From an uncultured bacterium (GTDB taxonomy: Bacteria; Verrucomicrobiota; Lentisphaeria; Victivallales; UBA1829): DNA of 37,620 nt. The stretch lies in the NCBI GenBank assembly GCA_900549415.1, contig URNX01000031.1, positions 1-37,620 of the forward strand, read 5' to 3'. Shown here in pieces: positions 15,626 to 24,191 of the stretch (its first letter is position 1; every line of letters starts with the position of its first letter). The notes beneath the pieces were generated by a model, which was not told the origin of the DNA, ran no database searches, and saw nothing but the letters and a program-made list of their open reading frames with translations. A program made the translations under genes and the position numbers.

Positions 15626-18151
15626 ATGCAAGCCGGAATTTTTGAATGCAGAATCCTTGCGGCGTCTCTTTGCGCCCTCGTTTTTCTGCCGGTTCCGGCT
15701 TTCTCCGGAGAGTCTCCGCATTCCTACAGAAACAGGGAGGCGGGGAACGACGCCGCAGCGGTTGGAGATTATGCCGTTGCGGCTGATTTCTACAGATATT
15801 ATGCGGAGGACGCCGCCGTCGCCGCCGATACCGAGTCGGTTCGCGATGCCGCAAGACGCCGCATCGACGCCCTGATTGCCGCCGGAATGATCGCGGAGGC
15901 GGAAAAAGAATTCGCCGATTATGAACTCAAATATCCCGGAACCGACGCTCTTGCAATCTCTCTGCGCAAAGCGGAACTGCTGACTCTGAAGGGACAGCCC
16001 GGGGAGGCGTTGACGATTCTGCGCCGCATTCTTCCAGCAATGACGGAATCGGGGTTGCGTCAGCGCACGCTTGCCGCAATAGCGCAGGCGGAAGAGCTCC
16101 GCAAAAATTATGCCGCAGCCGCAGCCGCATATGAAGAGCTCGGAAAAGCCGCTGCCGGAACTCCTCTTGAACTGACTGCCGCCGTGCGCCGCATCATCAC
16201 GCTTGCCAATGCAAAAAAACTTTCCGGAGCGGAGCTGCTTTCGCTTCCGGCTCCGAAAACGAAAGAGGAAAAGCGTCTGCTGCGTCTGGCCGCATTCTAC
16301 GCAGGTTTGAAGGCAAATGGAATGAAAGACCTTGCGGCCGCGTGGAAAAATATCAGCGAAGACAACGCTCCGCTCAATCTTCCGGAGGCTGGCACGCTCT
16401 ATTCCGCAATCGGCGATGAAGCCGCCGCGCGCGGATTGCGTCCGCTTGCCGTAGCCGCGTACCGCAAAGCGGTTCCCGAAATTCTGGATAAACGGCGGGC
16501 GTTCGAAACGCTCATGCGTCTGGTCCAGACACTTGAAAGCCTGAACAATCCGGGAGAAGCCGCGCGGCTTGCCGGACAGGCGATAACCCTTTTCAAGGGC
16601 GATTATGTGTCGCCTGAAATCAAACTGCGCATGGCGCGGGTTTTCCGTAATGCCGGACAGAGTCTTTCCGCGATTGAACTTTACCTTACGTTGATTCAAA
16701 ATCCCGCGGTTCCGCGCGATATTCAGGGAAAAGCTGTCCGTGAGTGCGCGTATCTTCAGAACAGTCTGAACGACAGTGCGGGCGCGCAGAAGACAATCCG
16801 CACCTATTTCAACACGCCCGAAACAGTTTCGGAAGCGGATTTTCTGCTTGCAGATCTTCTGCTGCGCGCAAACCGTTTCCAGGAAGCCGCGGAGGCGTTT
16901 CAGGAAGTCGCCTCAAAATATCCGCAGCGGGCCGACGAGGCGCTTTACCAAGCATCTCTTGCATGGCTTTCGGCAAAAAAATTTCCGGAGGCGGAAGCTG
17001 TTGTGGAACGTCTGATTGAGCTTGTGAAAAAAAATCCGGCGCAACAGCCGCGTGCAATCTTTTTGAAGGCGATGATTTTTGAGGCGGCGAAAAAGCTCCC
17101 CGAAGCGCGGAAACTGTACACGGAATACGCGGGCATGAAGGGAAATGAGCCGGAACGTGCGGCCCTGGCTCTTTTCAAGGCCGGGAAAATCGCTTTTACC
17201 GAACAGAACCTTCCGGAAGCTGTGACACTTTTCAAGCAGGTGACGGCGCGTTACCCGAAGGATGCATTTGCCCCTGCCGCCGCGTTCTGGAGCATTTATG
17301 CAAGGCTGGCGCAGGGAATCAATGTTGAGGACGTGGACGGCGAAATCTGGGGGCTCATCAAAGATTACCCCGGTTCGCATTACGTGACGGATGCTCTGTT
17401 CCTTGTGGCGACCCGTTATGCGGATGCCGGCAACTTCAAGCATGCGAATATGTTTCTGAACAAGCTTCTGGAGCATGCCAAGTCTCCGGAACTGCGCGCG
17501 CGGGTTCTGCTCCAGAAGGCGAATTTCGCATTGAAAGACCGTGATGCAGACGGCGCACTGGCGCGTCTGGATGAACTCAGTAAAATTTCTCCGAACGCCG
17601 CCTGTCTGGCGGAAGCGTTTTATCTGAAGGGCGATGTATACAAGCTCAAAGGTGAATACGAAAAGGCAATGGACTCCTACAAAGAGGCGCTGGAGCATAA
17701 CCCGGAGCCGCGTTTTGGGCTTGCCGCCGCCGGTTCCATCGGGGATTGTCTGTTCGAGCTTGCCGGACGCCGGAGTTCGCAGGAATTGTATTCCCGCGCG
17801 CGGACGCAGTACGACACTCTTCTTGCGCGTCCGAATCTTCCGGAAGCAGTCCGGGTGATGCTTCTTTACAAAAGCGGACGCTGTTCCGTGGAGCTTGAGG
17901 AGATCGACATGGCTGCCCGGCGTTACAAGGAGGCTTCCGGGGCGTTGGTTCCGGGAGTCTCTTCCGCAGTCGCCCTGTGGGGAGTGAAGGCGGTGGAAGG
18001 GCTTGTTTCGATTGCGGAAAACTCGCCTGTGGCTTCGCATATTGACGCCGCGGCGAATGCGATAGACCGTCAGATCAATGCGGAGCTGGTAGATTCGGAA
18101 CAGGCGAACGCGCGCAAGGGAATCCTGCAGGAAAAAAAATTCAAACCTTAA
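15626..18151 (+). CDS. Secreted tetratricopeptide-repeat protein
   Basis: 841 residues. The N-terminus has a signal peptide (hydrophobic core LAASLCALVFLPVPAFS, likely cut after about residue 28). The rest is helical with many degenerate TPR units, seen as repeated A-x-x-x-Y/F-x-x-hydrophobic patterns. Clear examples are GDYAVAADFYRYYAED near the start, RFQEAAEAFQEVASKYPQ, NLPEAVTLFKQVTARYPKDA and GEYEKAMDSYKEALEHNPEP. It is probably a periplasmic or envelope scaffold. It begins 15 bp after recA but belongs functionally with the four genes that follow (TolQ/ExbB, TolR/ExbD, TonB-like, zinc-ribbon). YbgF/CpoB of the Tol system is a much smaller TPR protein in a similar setting, so an envelope-energising role is inferred by analogy. 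Confidence 0.8.
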   Translation: MQAGIFECRILAASLCALVFLPVPAFSGESPHSYRNREAGNDAAAVGDYAVAADFYRYYAEDAAVAADTESVRDAARRRIDALIAAGMIAEAEKEFADYELKYPGTDALAISLRKAELLTLKGQPGEALTILRRILPAMTESGLRQRTLAAIAQAEELRKNYAAAAAAYEELGKAAAGTPLELTAAVRRIITLANAKKLSGAELLSLPAPKTKEEKRLLRLAAFYAGLKANGMKDLAAAWKNISEDNAPLNLPEAGTLYSAIGDEAAARGLRPLAVAAYRKAVPEILDKRRAFETLMRLVQTLESLNNPGEAARLAGQAITLFKGDYVSPEIKLRMARVFRNAGQSLSAIELYLTLIQNPAVPRDIQGKAVRECAYLQNSLNDSAGAQKTIRTYFNTPETVSEADFLLADLLLRANRFQEAAEAFQEVASKYPQRADEALYQASLAWLSAKKFPEAEAVVERLIELVKKNPAQQPRAIFLKAMIFEAAKKLPEARKLYTEYAGMKGNEPERAALALFKAGKIAFTEQNLPEAVTLFKQVTARYPKDAFAPAAAFWSIYARLAQGINVEDVDGEIWGLIKDYPGSHYVTDALFLVATRYADAGNFKHANMFLNKLLEHAKSPELRARVLLQKANFALKDRDADGALARLDELSKISPNAACLAEAFYLKGDVYKLKGEYEKAMDSYKEALEHNPEPRFGLAAAGSIGDCLFELAGRRSSQELYSRARTQYDTLLARPNLPEAVRVMLLYKSGRCSVELEEIDMAARRYKEASGALVPGVSSAVALWGVKAVEGLVSIAENSPVASHIDAAANAIDRQINAELVDSEQANARKGILQEKKFKP

Positions 18152-18163
18152 GAGGCATCTTAT

Positions 18164-18799
18164 ATGGCAAATAATTACATTGATTTAATCCGGAACGGCG
18201 GCACGATCATGATGATTCTGGTCGGATGCAGCATCATTGCACTCTTCATTTTCTTTGAAAAATGGTTCCAGTTCCACCGCTGGCAGGTCGATGTCCGCGA
18301 ACTGGTGAACGGACTTGTCAATGTGCTCCGGCGCGACGGGATGATTGAGGCGATCACGCTTTGCGACCAGACGCCGAGTCCCGTGGCGCGTCTGCTCACC
18401 TCGGCGATTCAGGCATACCAGAGCGATGACGATATCCGCCAGTCCATCGAAGACGCCGCGATTGTTGAGGTGCCGCGTCTGGAATCCCACCTGAACATTC
18501 TTGCCTCGATTGCATATATTGCGCCGCTGCTGGGATTGCTCGGTGCGATTGCCGGCATGGCGGATGCCTTCCAGGTCATTCAAACGGAGCAGGCGGCAAT
18601 GTCGGTCGCCAAGCTTTCAGACGGAATCTACAAAGCTCTGGTGACGACTGCGGCGGGGCTTTGCGTGGCGATTCCTTCGCATCTTGCGTACAACTACCTC
18701 GTATCCCGTGTGCAGATGCTGTGCGTGGATATGGAAAAAGCTTCTTCGGAGATCCTTTATTTCTTCCAGCATCATACGAAAAGCGATGAGAAGAAATGA
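18164..18799 (+). CDS. MotA/TolQ/ExbB-family proton channel
   Basis: 211 residues of the inner-membrane proton-channel family that works with ExbD/TolR. Membrane segments are near residues 15-33 (MMILVGCSIIALFIFFEKW), about 105-130 (NILASIAYIAPLLGLLGAIAGM) and about 150-172 (LVTTAAGLCVAIPSHLAYNYLV). The second contains the family pattern APLLGLLGAIAGMADAF. RBS AAGAGG precedes the start. The stop overlaps the next start (ATGA). It is expected to form a pentamer that converts proton motive force into movement of a periplasmic partner. TolQ versus ExbB cannot be settled from this sequence. Confidence 0.92.
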   Translation: MANNYIDLIRNGGTIMMILVGCSIIALFIFFEKWFQFHRWQVDVRELVNGLVNVLRRDGMIEAITLCDQTPSPVARLLTSAIQAYQSDDDIRQSIEDAAIVEVPRLESHLNILASIAYIAPLLGLLGAIAGMADAFQVIQTEQAAMSVAKLSDGIYKALVTTAAGLCVAIPSHLAYNYLVSRVQMLCVDMEKASSEILYFFQHHTKSDEKK

Positions 18800-19266
18800 A
18801 CCGTCTGACAAAACGAATCAAGATTCAGACGCGTCTGACGATCCACAAGGGACTTCCGGATTTCGTGCCGTTTCTCGGTGTGTTCTGCCTGCTTCTTCTG
18901 TTTGTGGTGCCCGGCAGTCTGTTCGTGGAGTTTTCGGGCATTCCCGTTTCTGTTCCTGAAGTGAATGTGCAGAACAGTCTTGGTGCAAAAAAAATTGTCG
19001 TTACGGTCAGCCGTGACGGAAAGTTTTTCCTGAACGACAGCGAAACTCCGGATATTGCCAAACTGAAAGAGAGCCTGTTGGAGATGACAAAGTCGGGAGA
19101 TGAAAAAGAGCGCCCGACGATTATCCTGCGGGCGGATGTGCAGGTGGATTACGGACAGATTGCGCACGTTCTCTCTCTTGCGGAGAGCTTGAATCTCAAT
19201 GTGTTTCTCCTGACGGCCGCTCCTGCGGAACGGAAAGATACGGGCAAACATATAGAAGAGGAGTGA
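18796..19266 (+). CDS. ExbD/TolR-family biopolymer transport protein
   Basis: 156 residues. A short basic N-terminus (LTKRIKIQTRLTIHKGLPDFVPFLG) leads to one membrane helix (about 20-42) and a periplasmic domain. The domain shows the ExbD/TolR pattern: VTVSRDGKFFLNDSETPDIAKL, then PTIILRADVQVDYGQIAHVLSLAESLNLN, which aligns with the family's V-x-L-x-A-D...V-Y-x-x-V. The Asp of the transmembrane proton path is expected in the helix region (D19 of GLPDF is the candidate). Coupled to the channel gene by an ATGA overlap and to the next gene by a GTGA overlap. Confidence 0.9.
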   Translation: MNRLTKRIKIQTRLTIHKGLPDFVPFLGVFCLLLLFVVPGSLFVEFSGIPVSVPEVNVQNSLGAKKIVVTVSRDGKFFLNDSETPDIAKLKESLLEMTKSGDEKERPTIILRADVQVDYGQIAHVLSLAESLNLNVFLLTAAPAERKDTGKHIEEE

Positions 19267-20075
19267 CCGGGCGCATGGGGCAGGGCGAAGTCAATTATTC
19301 CAGGCGGCGCGGATTCCGGAATTTGCCGGTGATGTTTGCCGCGCTTCTGCTTGCGCTTCTGCTGCACGCCCTGCCGCTGCTGTTTTCCCGCCCGTCCGAG
19401 TCGAAAGAAAGCACCGAAGCAAAAGCGGAACAGCGTTTTACACGCATGGTCAGCAAACTGGACGGGGCGAAGGATGAATATGGTCTTGAATACTGGCTTT
19501 ACTATGGCAATCCGCACGATTTTTCCGACCCGGACAGTCGGTATGGTTTTTCGGGACTTCTGCGCGCGACGGGAACTCCGGCGATGAGACTTATTCCGGT
19601 TCCGCCGTCCGCCGTATCGCTGACGAAAGATCTTGCGGCTCCGCAAAATTCCCGCATTGTCCGCGTGCGCGCGCCGGAAGAGCTGTTTGTGCGGTTGACT
19701 CCGCACTACGCCGCATATTCCCGTACGCCAAAGAAAACTGCGGCGGTTCCGAAGCGTCCGTACTGGATTGCAGCGGACGGAGCGGAACTTGGGAATATCC
19801 CGTTCTCCATGACTCCGGAGCTGCGGAAGCTCATTCAGAATGCCGCATCGCTGACCGGAACGGAACTGCAGGTCCTGCCGTCTGCGGAACCGGAAACTCC
19901 GCCGCTGATCCGTGTGGAAAAGTCCTGCGGAGACCGGAGGCTTGACCTCGCTGCGGTGAATGCCCTTGCCGTTTATGCCGGAGCCGGACTGACTCCGGAA
20001 CAGCTGGAGAGACTGAAATTTGTGGTCGTCGACTGGCGCGCACCAAAGACAGGAAAGAAGGAGGAGACGCCATGA
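19263..20075 (+). CDS. TonB-like energy-transducer candidate
   Basis: 270 residues from the GTG at 19263, which overlaps the preceding stop (GTGA). ATG at 19275 is an alternative. One N-terminal membrane helix (MFAALLLALLLHALPLLF, about residues 24-41) is followed by a periplasmic region. Near the C-terminus EKSCGDRRLDLAAVNALAVY and LKFVVVDWRAP (about 220-262) resemble the TonB C-terminal box (SSG...LD.AAL.AV). The Pro-rich spacer typical of TonB is absent. Position after ExbB/ExbD-type genes supports a TonB or TolA role. No TonB-dependent receptor is in the window. Function is inferred. Confidence 0.6.
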   Translation: MTGRMGQGEVNYSRRRGFRNLPVMFAALLLALLLHALPLLFSRPSESKESTEAKAEQRFTRMVSKLDGAKDEYGLEYWLYYGNPHDFSDPDSRYGFSGLLRATGTPAMRLIPVPPSAVSLTKDLAAPQNSRIVRVRAPEELFVRLTPHYAAYSRTPKKTAAVPKRPYWIAADGAELGNIPFSMTPELRKLIQNAASLTGTELQVLPSAEPETPPLIRVEKSCGDRRLDLAAVNALAVYAGAGLTPEQLERLKFVVVDWRAPKTGKKEETP

Positions 20076-20323
20076 TGCAGCTCTCGCTTGGAGACTTGTT
20101 CACACTTCATCTTCTGCTTTTTGTCCTGCTGATTGCCTACGCCTGGTACAGAGACGAGCGGAAGCATCCTTCGAATGACTGGACGATTACAAAAGACAGT
20201 TTTTACACGTGTCCGCGCTGTCATCATTCGTTTCTGAAGAACCTCAAAGACGAGGAAGAGAATTACATGCGCTGTCCGCGCTGTCAGGAACCGTGTTTTC
20301 TGAAGAAGAAAAAGCGGTTCTGA
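20072..20323 (+). CDS. Small membrane protein with zinc ribbon
   Basis: 83 residues. An N-terminal hydrophobic helix (LFTLHLLLFVLLIAYAWY, about 7-24) precedes a cytoplasmic zinc-ribbon-like pair of knuckles: CPRC (about 47-50) and CPRC (about 68-71), 17 residues apart. The basic tail is KKKKRF. The start overlaps the preceding stop (ATGATG at 20072-20077). It is the fifth and last gene of the envelope operon and abuts the convergent mutY with no gap. No specific function known. It may regulate or assemble the upstream complex. Confidence 0.75.
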   Translation: MMQLSLGDLFTLHLLLFVLLIAYAWYRDERKHPSNDWTITKDSFYTCPRCHHSFLKNLKDEEENYMRCPRCQEPCFLKKKKRF

Positions 20324-21355
20324 TCAGAGTCCGCCGGCAAATGCGGAGAATGCGGACGGGAGCGAAATCCGTTCGCGGAGTTCGGCAGGCGTGACCCACT
20401 CAAATCCCTCCGGTGCGGCGGAGCAGAAAACCGAAAACGAATGCATCCGCCATTCAATATGGGAGAAGATATGTTTTGCTTCGATCCCTGTGCGGAGTTC
20501 CGCAACGGAAGCGCCGCGTTCCTCAAGATATTTCCTGACAGCGCTTTCTGAAAGCCAGCCTTCCGGATTCGGAAACTCCATCATTCCTGCAAGAAGTCCC
20601 CGGCGGGGACGGCGCTGCAAGGCAATCCGTCCGTCATGATGAATCAGAAGAACGGTTCGCTTTTCGATGCGGCGCGGCTTCTTTTCCGCTTTTACCGGAA
20701 GTTCGCTCCTGGTTCCGTTCCGGTGTGCGAGACATGCGGAGGCAAGCGGGCAGAGAGAGCAGAGCGGTTCGCCGTTCGGAAGACAGACCGTTGCGCCGAG
20801 TTCCATCAGCGATTCCGTGAAATCTCCACAATGACCTTCCGGATAAATCCGGCGGAGCTGTTCCGTGAACATCTGCCGGGTTTTCAGTTTCGTGATATCC
20901 AGACGGCTCTCCTGAAAACGGGAGAGGACGCGCAGAACATTGCCGTCGACGGCCGGGACCGGCTGTTCAAACGCGATGGAGGCGATTGCTCCCGCCGTGT
21001 AGTCGCCGATTCCGGGCAGGGCGCGGATGCCGGAGAATCCGGATGGGAACTCTCCGCCGTGTTGAGTCGCAATGATTTTCGCCGCCTTCTGCAGATTCCG
21101 GACGCGGGAATAGTAGCCGAGTCCTTCCCATAGTTTCAGGAGCAGTTCCTCATCGGCTTCCGCAAGTGCGCGGATATCGGGGAGGGCGGCGAGGAAGCGT
21201 TCGAAATAGGGAATGACCGCCTCTACGCGGGTCTGCTGGAGCATGATCTCCGAAAGCCAGACCCGGTATGGCGTGCGGTGTTCGCGCCACGGAAGAACTC
21301 TCGCATTGGCGCGAAACCAGGTTAAAAGGGCGTCAACAGGAAACTGCGGCGTCAT
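20324..21355 (-). CDS. mutY: A/G-specific adenine glycosylase MutY
   Basis: 343 residues. MutY removes adenine mispaired with 8-oxoguanine. The N-terminal glycosylase domain has LPWREHRTPYRVWLSEIMLQQTRV (catalytic Glu in SEIMLQQT), the helix-hairpin-helix ALPGIGDYTAGAIASIAF and the catalytic Asp in PAVDGNVLRV. The iron-sulfur cluster ligands are CLPNGEPLCSLCPLASAC, spaced C-x7-C-x2-C-x5-C instead of the E. coli x6-x2-x5. The C-terminal part (about 225-343) is the MutT/NUDIX-like 8-oxoG-recognition domain. Its start overlaps the 3' end of the symporter gene by 23 bp, so the two are likely cotranscribed. It converges end to end with the zinc-ribbon gene. Confidence 0.96.
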   Translation of the reverse strand: MTPQFPVDALLTWFRANARVLPWREHRTPYRVWLSEIMLQQTRVEAVIPYFERFLAALPDIRALAEADEELLLKLWEGLGYYSRVRNLQKAAKIIATQHGGEFPSGFSGIRALPGIGDYTAGAIASIAFEQPVPAVDGNVLRVLSRFQESRLDITKLKTRQMFTEQLRRIYPEGHCGDFTESLMELGATVCLPNGEPLCSLCPLASACLAHRNGTRSELPVKAEKKPRRIEKRTVLLIHHDGRIALQRRPRRGLLAGMMEFPNPEGWLSESAVRKYLEERGASVAELRTGIEAKHIFSHIEWRMHSFSVFCSAAPEGFEWVTPAELRERISLPSAFSAFAGGL

Positions 21356-22871
21356 TCTTCTGCGTCTCCGCAGCCTTCAGGGCGCGCAGATCAAGCACAT
21401 AGCAGACCGCGAAAGCGACGATTCCGGCGACGAATCCGTAGACTGCACCGTTCGTCAGCGCGAACTGGAAGCTGTCGGAGCCCATGACTTCGGTGAATCC
21501 GCCTTTGATGCCGAGCGCGACGATTACCATGTAGCCGATCCAGACGACCGTGGAGGTTCCCATCGTCCAGAGCGCGGAGCGTTTTGTGGATTTCGGGAAA
21601 TACATCGCGGTGACGACAGGGACGAACACGACGACGAGCTGCGAGGCCCAGCAGTTGATCATCAGCGCATAGATGCTCTGAACTTTCAGGGCGAGGAGCG
21701 TGGCGATCAGCAGAATAAGAATGGTCACGATGCGGACGAGCATCAGCATCTTTTTTTCCGGAATCTGCGGGCAGAGCGTGTGGAGAACGTTGTTTGAGAA
21801 GAGGCTCGACGCCGCCAGCAGGGAGCTGTCCGCGGAGCTCATGATTGCGGAGATCAGCGCGCTGAGGAAGATGGTCAGGAGGATCGGGTGGATGCTGCCG
21901 AGAACCTGAATCGCCATGCGCGGGAGTACCTGGTTTTCAAGGTCGGAACCGAATGCTTCCGCCGTAATTCCGAACTTCGGGAAGACCAGCTTTGCTGCGA
22001 GTCCGATCGTGATCGGAATCATGCCGATGATGATGTAGAGAATGCCGGAATAGATGGAGCTCTGCTTTGCGATGCCCTCCGTGCGGGAGGCGAGCGAACG
22101 CTGGACGAGGTCTTGTCCGACCATGCAGCCGAGTCCCATGACCATCCAGTTGCCGAGGTAGTTGATTGTGCCGTCCCATCCGCCCTGGTCTTTGGCGGGG
22201 AGGAGCGAGAGGTCGGCCTGCGGGTTGTTGTAGACGGCTTCCCATCCGCCTGCGAGGTTGACTGCGCCGGGGACGATGATGACAAGACCGAGGACGATCA
22301 GGGAGACCTGGACGATATCGGTGAGTGTCACTGCCCACATACCGCCGGACGCGGTGTAGACGAGAATGACGACGGCGCCGATGATGGTCCCCCAGAGCAT
22401 GTTGATTCCGGTGAGGAGGTGGAGGATTGTGCCGAGCCCGAGCATCTGCGCTCCGAGCCAGCCGACGTATACGGGGATCATCCAGAGGGAGGCGTAGACG
22501 CTGGCGCGTTTGCCGTATTTTTTGAGGATGATGTCCGTAACGGTGTAACAGTTCATTTTACGGAGATAGCCGACGATGAAGAAGCCTGCCAGGATGAGGC
22601 TGATTGCGGCGGCGAATGGGTCGGCGATGACGTCGCGCAGACTTCCGGAGTAGACCGTGGCGGCGACGCCCATGCTGGAGCCTGCGCCGAACCAGGTGGC
22701 GAGCAGGGTCGCTGTCGCCATCCAGAGCGGCAGCCGCCTTCCTGCCACGAGGAAGTCGTTCATGTCTTTAACCCGTCTTCCGGAAATGTATCCGATGGCG
22801 AGCATGGTGAGAGTGTAAATTCCGATACCAATCCAGAGGATGGTCCGCGTTTGGGCGTCCAGCTCAATCAT
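21333..22871 (-). CDS. Sodium:solute symporter (SSS family)
   Basis: 512 residues from the start MIELDAQ. An upstream ATG at 22922 would add 17 unlikely residues. About 13 membrane segments run through the protein. Family marks include YISGRRVKDMNDFLVAGRRLPLWMATATLLATWFGAGSSMG near the N-terminus and SALISAIMSSADSSLLAASSLFSNN (about residues 340-365), the conserved Na+-site helix of the family. It imports a small solute (sugar, amino acid, carboxylate or nucleoside) with sodium across the inner membrane. The substrate cannot be read from sequence. A nearby aldolase and LacI regulator fit a sugar-derived substrate but are not proof. Confidence 0.92.
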   Translation of the reverse strand: MIELDAQTRTILWIGIGIYTLTMLAIGYISGRRVKDMNDFLVAGRRLPLWMATATLLATWFGAGSSMGVAATVYSGSLRDVIADPFAAAISLILAGFFIVGYLRKMNCYTVTDIILKKYGKRASVYASLWMIPVYVGWLGAQMLGLGTILHLLTGINMLWGTIIGAVVILVYTASGGMWAVTLTDIVQVSLIVLGLVIIVPGAVNLAGGWEAVYNNPQADLSLLPAKDQGGWDGTINYLGNWMVMGLGCMVGQDLVQRSLASRTEGIAKQSSIYSGILYIIIGMIPITIGLAAKLVFPKFGITAEAFGSDLENQVLPRMAIQVLGSIHPILLTIFLSALISAIMSSADSSLLAASSLFSNNVLHTLCPQIPEKKMLMLVRIVTILILLIATLLALKVQSIYALMINCWASQLVVVFVPVVTAMYFPKSTKRSALWTMGTSTVVWIGYMVIVALGIKGGFTEVMGSDSFQFALTNGAVYGFVAGIVAFAVCYVLDLRALKAAETQKNDAAVSC

Positions 22872-23012
22872 TGTTGCTTGTGGACTTTCTGTGTTAAAAA
22901 AAGTTGTTTTGTAAAAAAACACCCATGCGACAGCCGCATCGGGTAAAAGTGAAACGCGGTCGTCTCAGCATCCGAACCCGTATTTTATGGACACTGAAAC
23001 ATTTAAATGGAA

Positions 23013-23042
23013 AGAGCCCCGCCCTTTGAGGAGCGGAGCCCT
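23013..23042 (-). terminator. Intrinsic terminator after the aldolase gene
   Basis: Read on the minus strand, AGGGCTCCGC pairs with GCGGGGCTCT (10 bp, including two G-U pairs) across the loop TCCTCAAAGG, followed by TTTCCATTT. It lies 35 bp after the fba stop and ahead of the symporter gene, which therefore probably has its own promoter. Confidence 0.6.
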
Positions 23043-23076
23043 TTGTGTAATGATCGTAATCTCTAGGCAGATCCGA

Positions 23077-24090
23077 TTATTTGTCGTAAGCGTGTCCGGC
23101 GGAGCCGAGAACGTTGACGACTTTGTGCTTGTAGAGAGCGGTCATGCGGTCACGAGCCGGTCCGAGGTACTTTCTCGGGTCGAACTCAGCCGGTTTGTCG
23201 TGGAAGACTTTACGGATGCCGGCGGTCATGGCAAGACGGGAATCGGAGTCGATGTTGATCTTGCAGACAGCGGACTTTGCGGCTTCGCGGAGTTCTTCTT
23301 CCGGGATGCCGACAGCAGCCTTGAGAGCGCCGCCGTTGGCGTTGATGATGTCAACTTCTTCCTGCGGAACGGAGGAGGAACCATGGAGAACGATCGGGAA
23401 GCCCGGGAGCTTCTCTTCGATGGCGTGGAGGACGTCGAATGCGAGCGGCGGCGGAACGAGGCGGCCGGTCTTCGGGTCGACGGTGCACTGTTCGGGTTTG
23501 AACTTGTATGCGCCGTGGGAGGTGCCGATGGAGATCGCGAGGGAGTCGACGCCGGTCTTGGTGACGAAGTCGATGACTTCTTCCGGCTTGGTGTAGTGGG
23601 AGACTTCGGAAGCAACTTCGTCTTCAACGCCGGCGAGGACGCCGAGTTCGCCTTCGACGCAGACGCCGAACTGGTGAGCATAGTCGCAGACCTTCTTGGT
23701 CAGGGCGACGTTCTCGTCGTACGGAAGAGCGGAACCGTCGATCATGACGGAGGAGAAGCCGAATTCGATACAGCTCTTGCAGAGCTCGAAGGAATCACCG
23801 TGATCGAGGTGGAGGCAAATCGGAATGGCGCCTTTGCCGTTGCTGATTTCTTTGGAGTATTCGACCGCGCCCTGAGCCATGTAGCGGAGGAGGGTCTGGT
23901 TCGCGTAGTTGCGAGCGCCCTTGGAAACCTGGAGGATCACCGGGGATTCCATTTCCGTGCAAGCGGAGATGATCGCCTGGAGCTGTTCCATGTTGTTGAA
24001 GTTGAACGCCGGGATCGCATAGTGGCCCTTCATGGCTTTTGCGAACATGTCTTTGGTGTTGACAAGACCGAGGTCTTTGTAATTTACCAT
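23077..24090 (-). CDS. fba: Class II fructose-bisphosphate aldolase
   Basis: 337 residues from MVNYKDLGLVN. AAAGGA lies 9 nt upstream of this ATG, so the longer frame to 24162 is rejected. Cleaves fructose 1,6-bisphosphate to DHAP and glyceraldehyde 3-phosphate with a Zn2+ ion. Visible features: HYAIPAFNFNN near the start, the catalytic and metal pair CLHLDHGDSFE (D96, H97), EGELGVLAGVEDE (E147 region), LAISIGTSHGAYKF (H192) and VLHGSSSVPQE. Codon choice is the strongest seen in the window (uniform, GC-ending), as expected of a highly expressed glycolytic gene. Tagatose-bisphosphate aldolase is a possible alternative in this superfamily. Confidence 0.95.
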   Translation of the reverse strand: MVNYKDLGLVNTKDMFAKAMKGHYAIPAFNFNNMEQLQAIISACTEMESPVILQVSKGARNYANQTLLRYMAQGAVEYSKEISNGKGAIPICLHLDHGDSFELCKSCIEFGFSSVMIDGSALPYDENVALTKKVCDYAHQFGVCVEGELGVLAGVEDEVASEVSHYTKPEEVIDFVTKTGVDSLAISIGTSHGAYKFKPEQCTVDPKTGRLVPPPLAFDVLHAIEEKLPGFPIVLHGSSSVPQEEVDIINANGGALKAAVGIPEEELREAAKSAVCKINIDSDSRLAMTAGIRKVFHDKPAEFDPRKYLGPARDRMTALYKHKVVNVLGSAGHAYDK

Positions 24091-24191
24091 CTTGTGATTC
24101 CTTTCGTTTGGCAAGTTGATAACGAACATGAATAAATATGTCACATTTTTCCGAAAAATCAAGCGGCATGTCTTTTTTTTCGCCGGATTTT

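Noticed and set aside
14462..16699. A long minus-strand frame opposite recA and the TPR gene
   Set aside because: It spans two clear plus-strand genes and is Arg/Gly-rich antisense.
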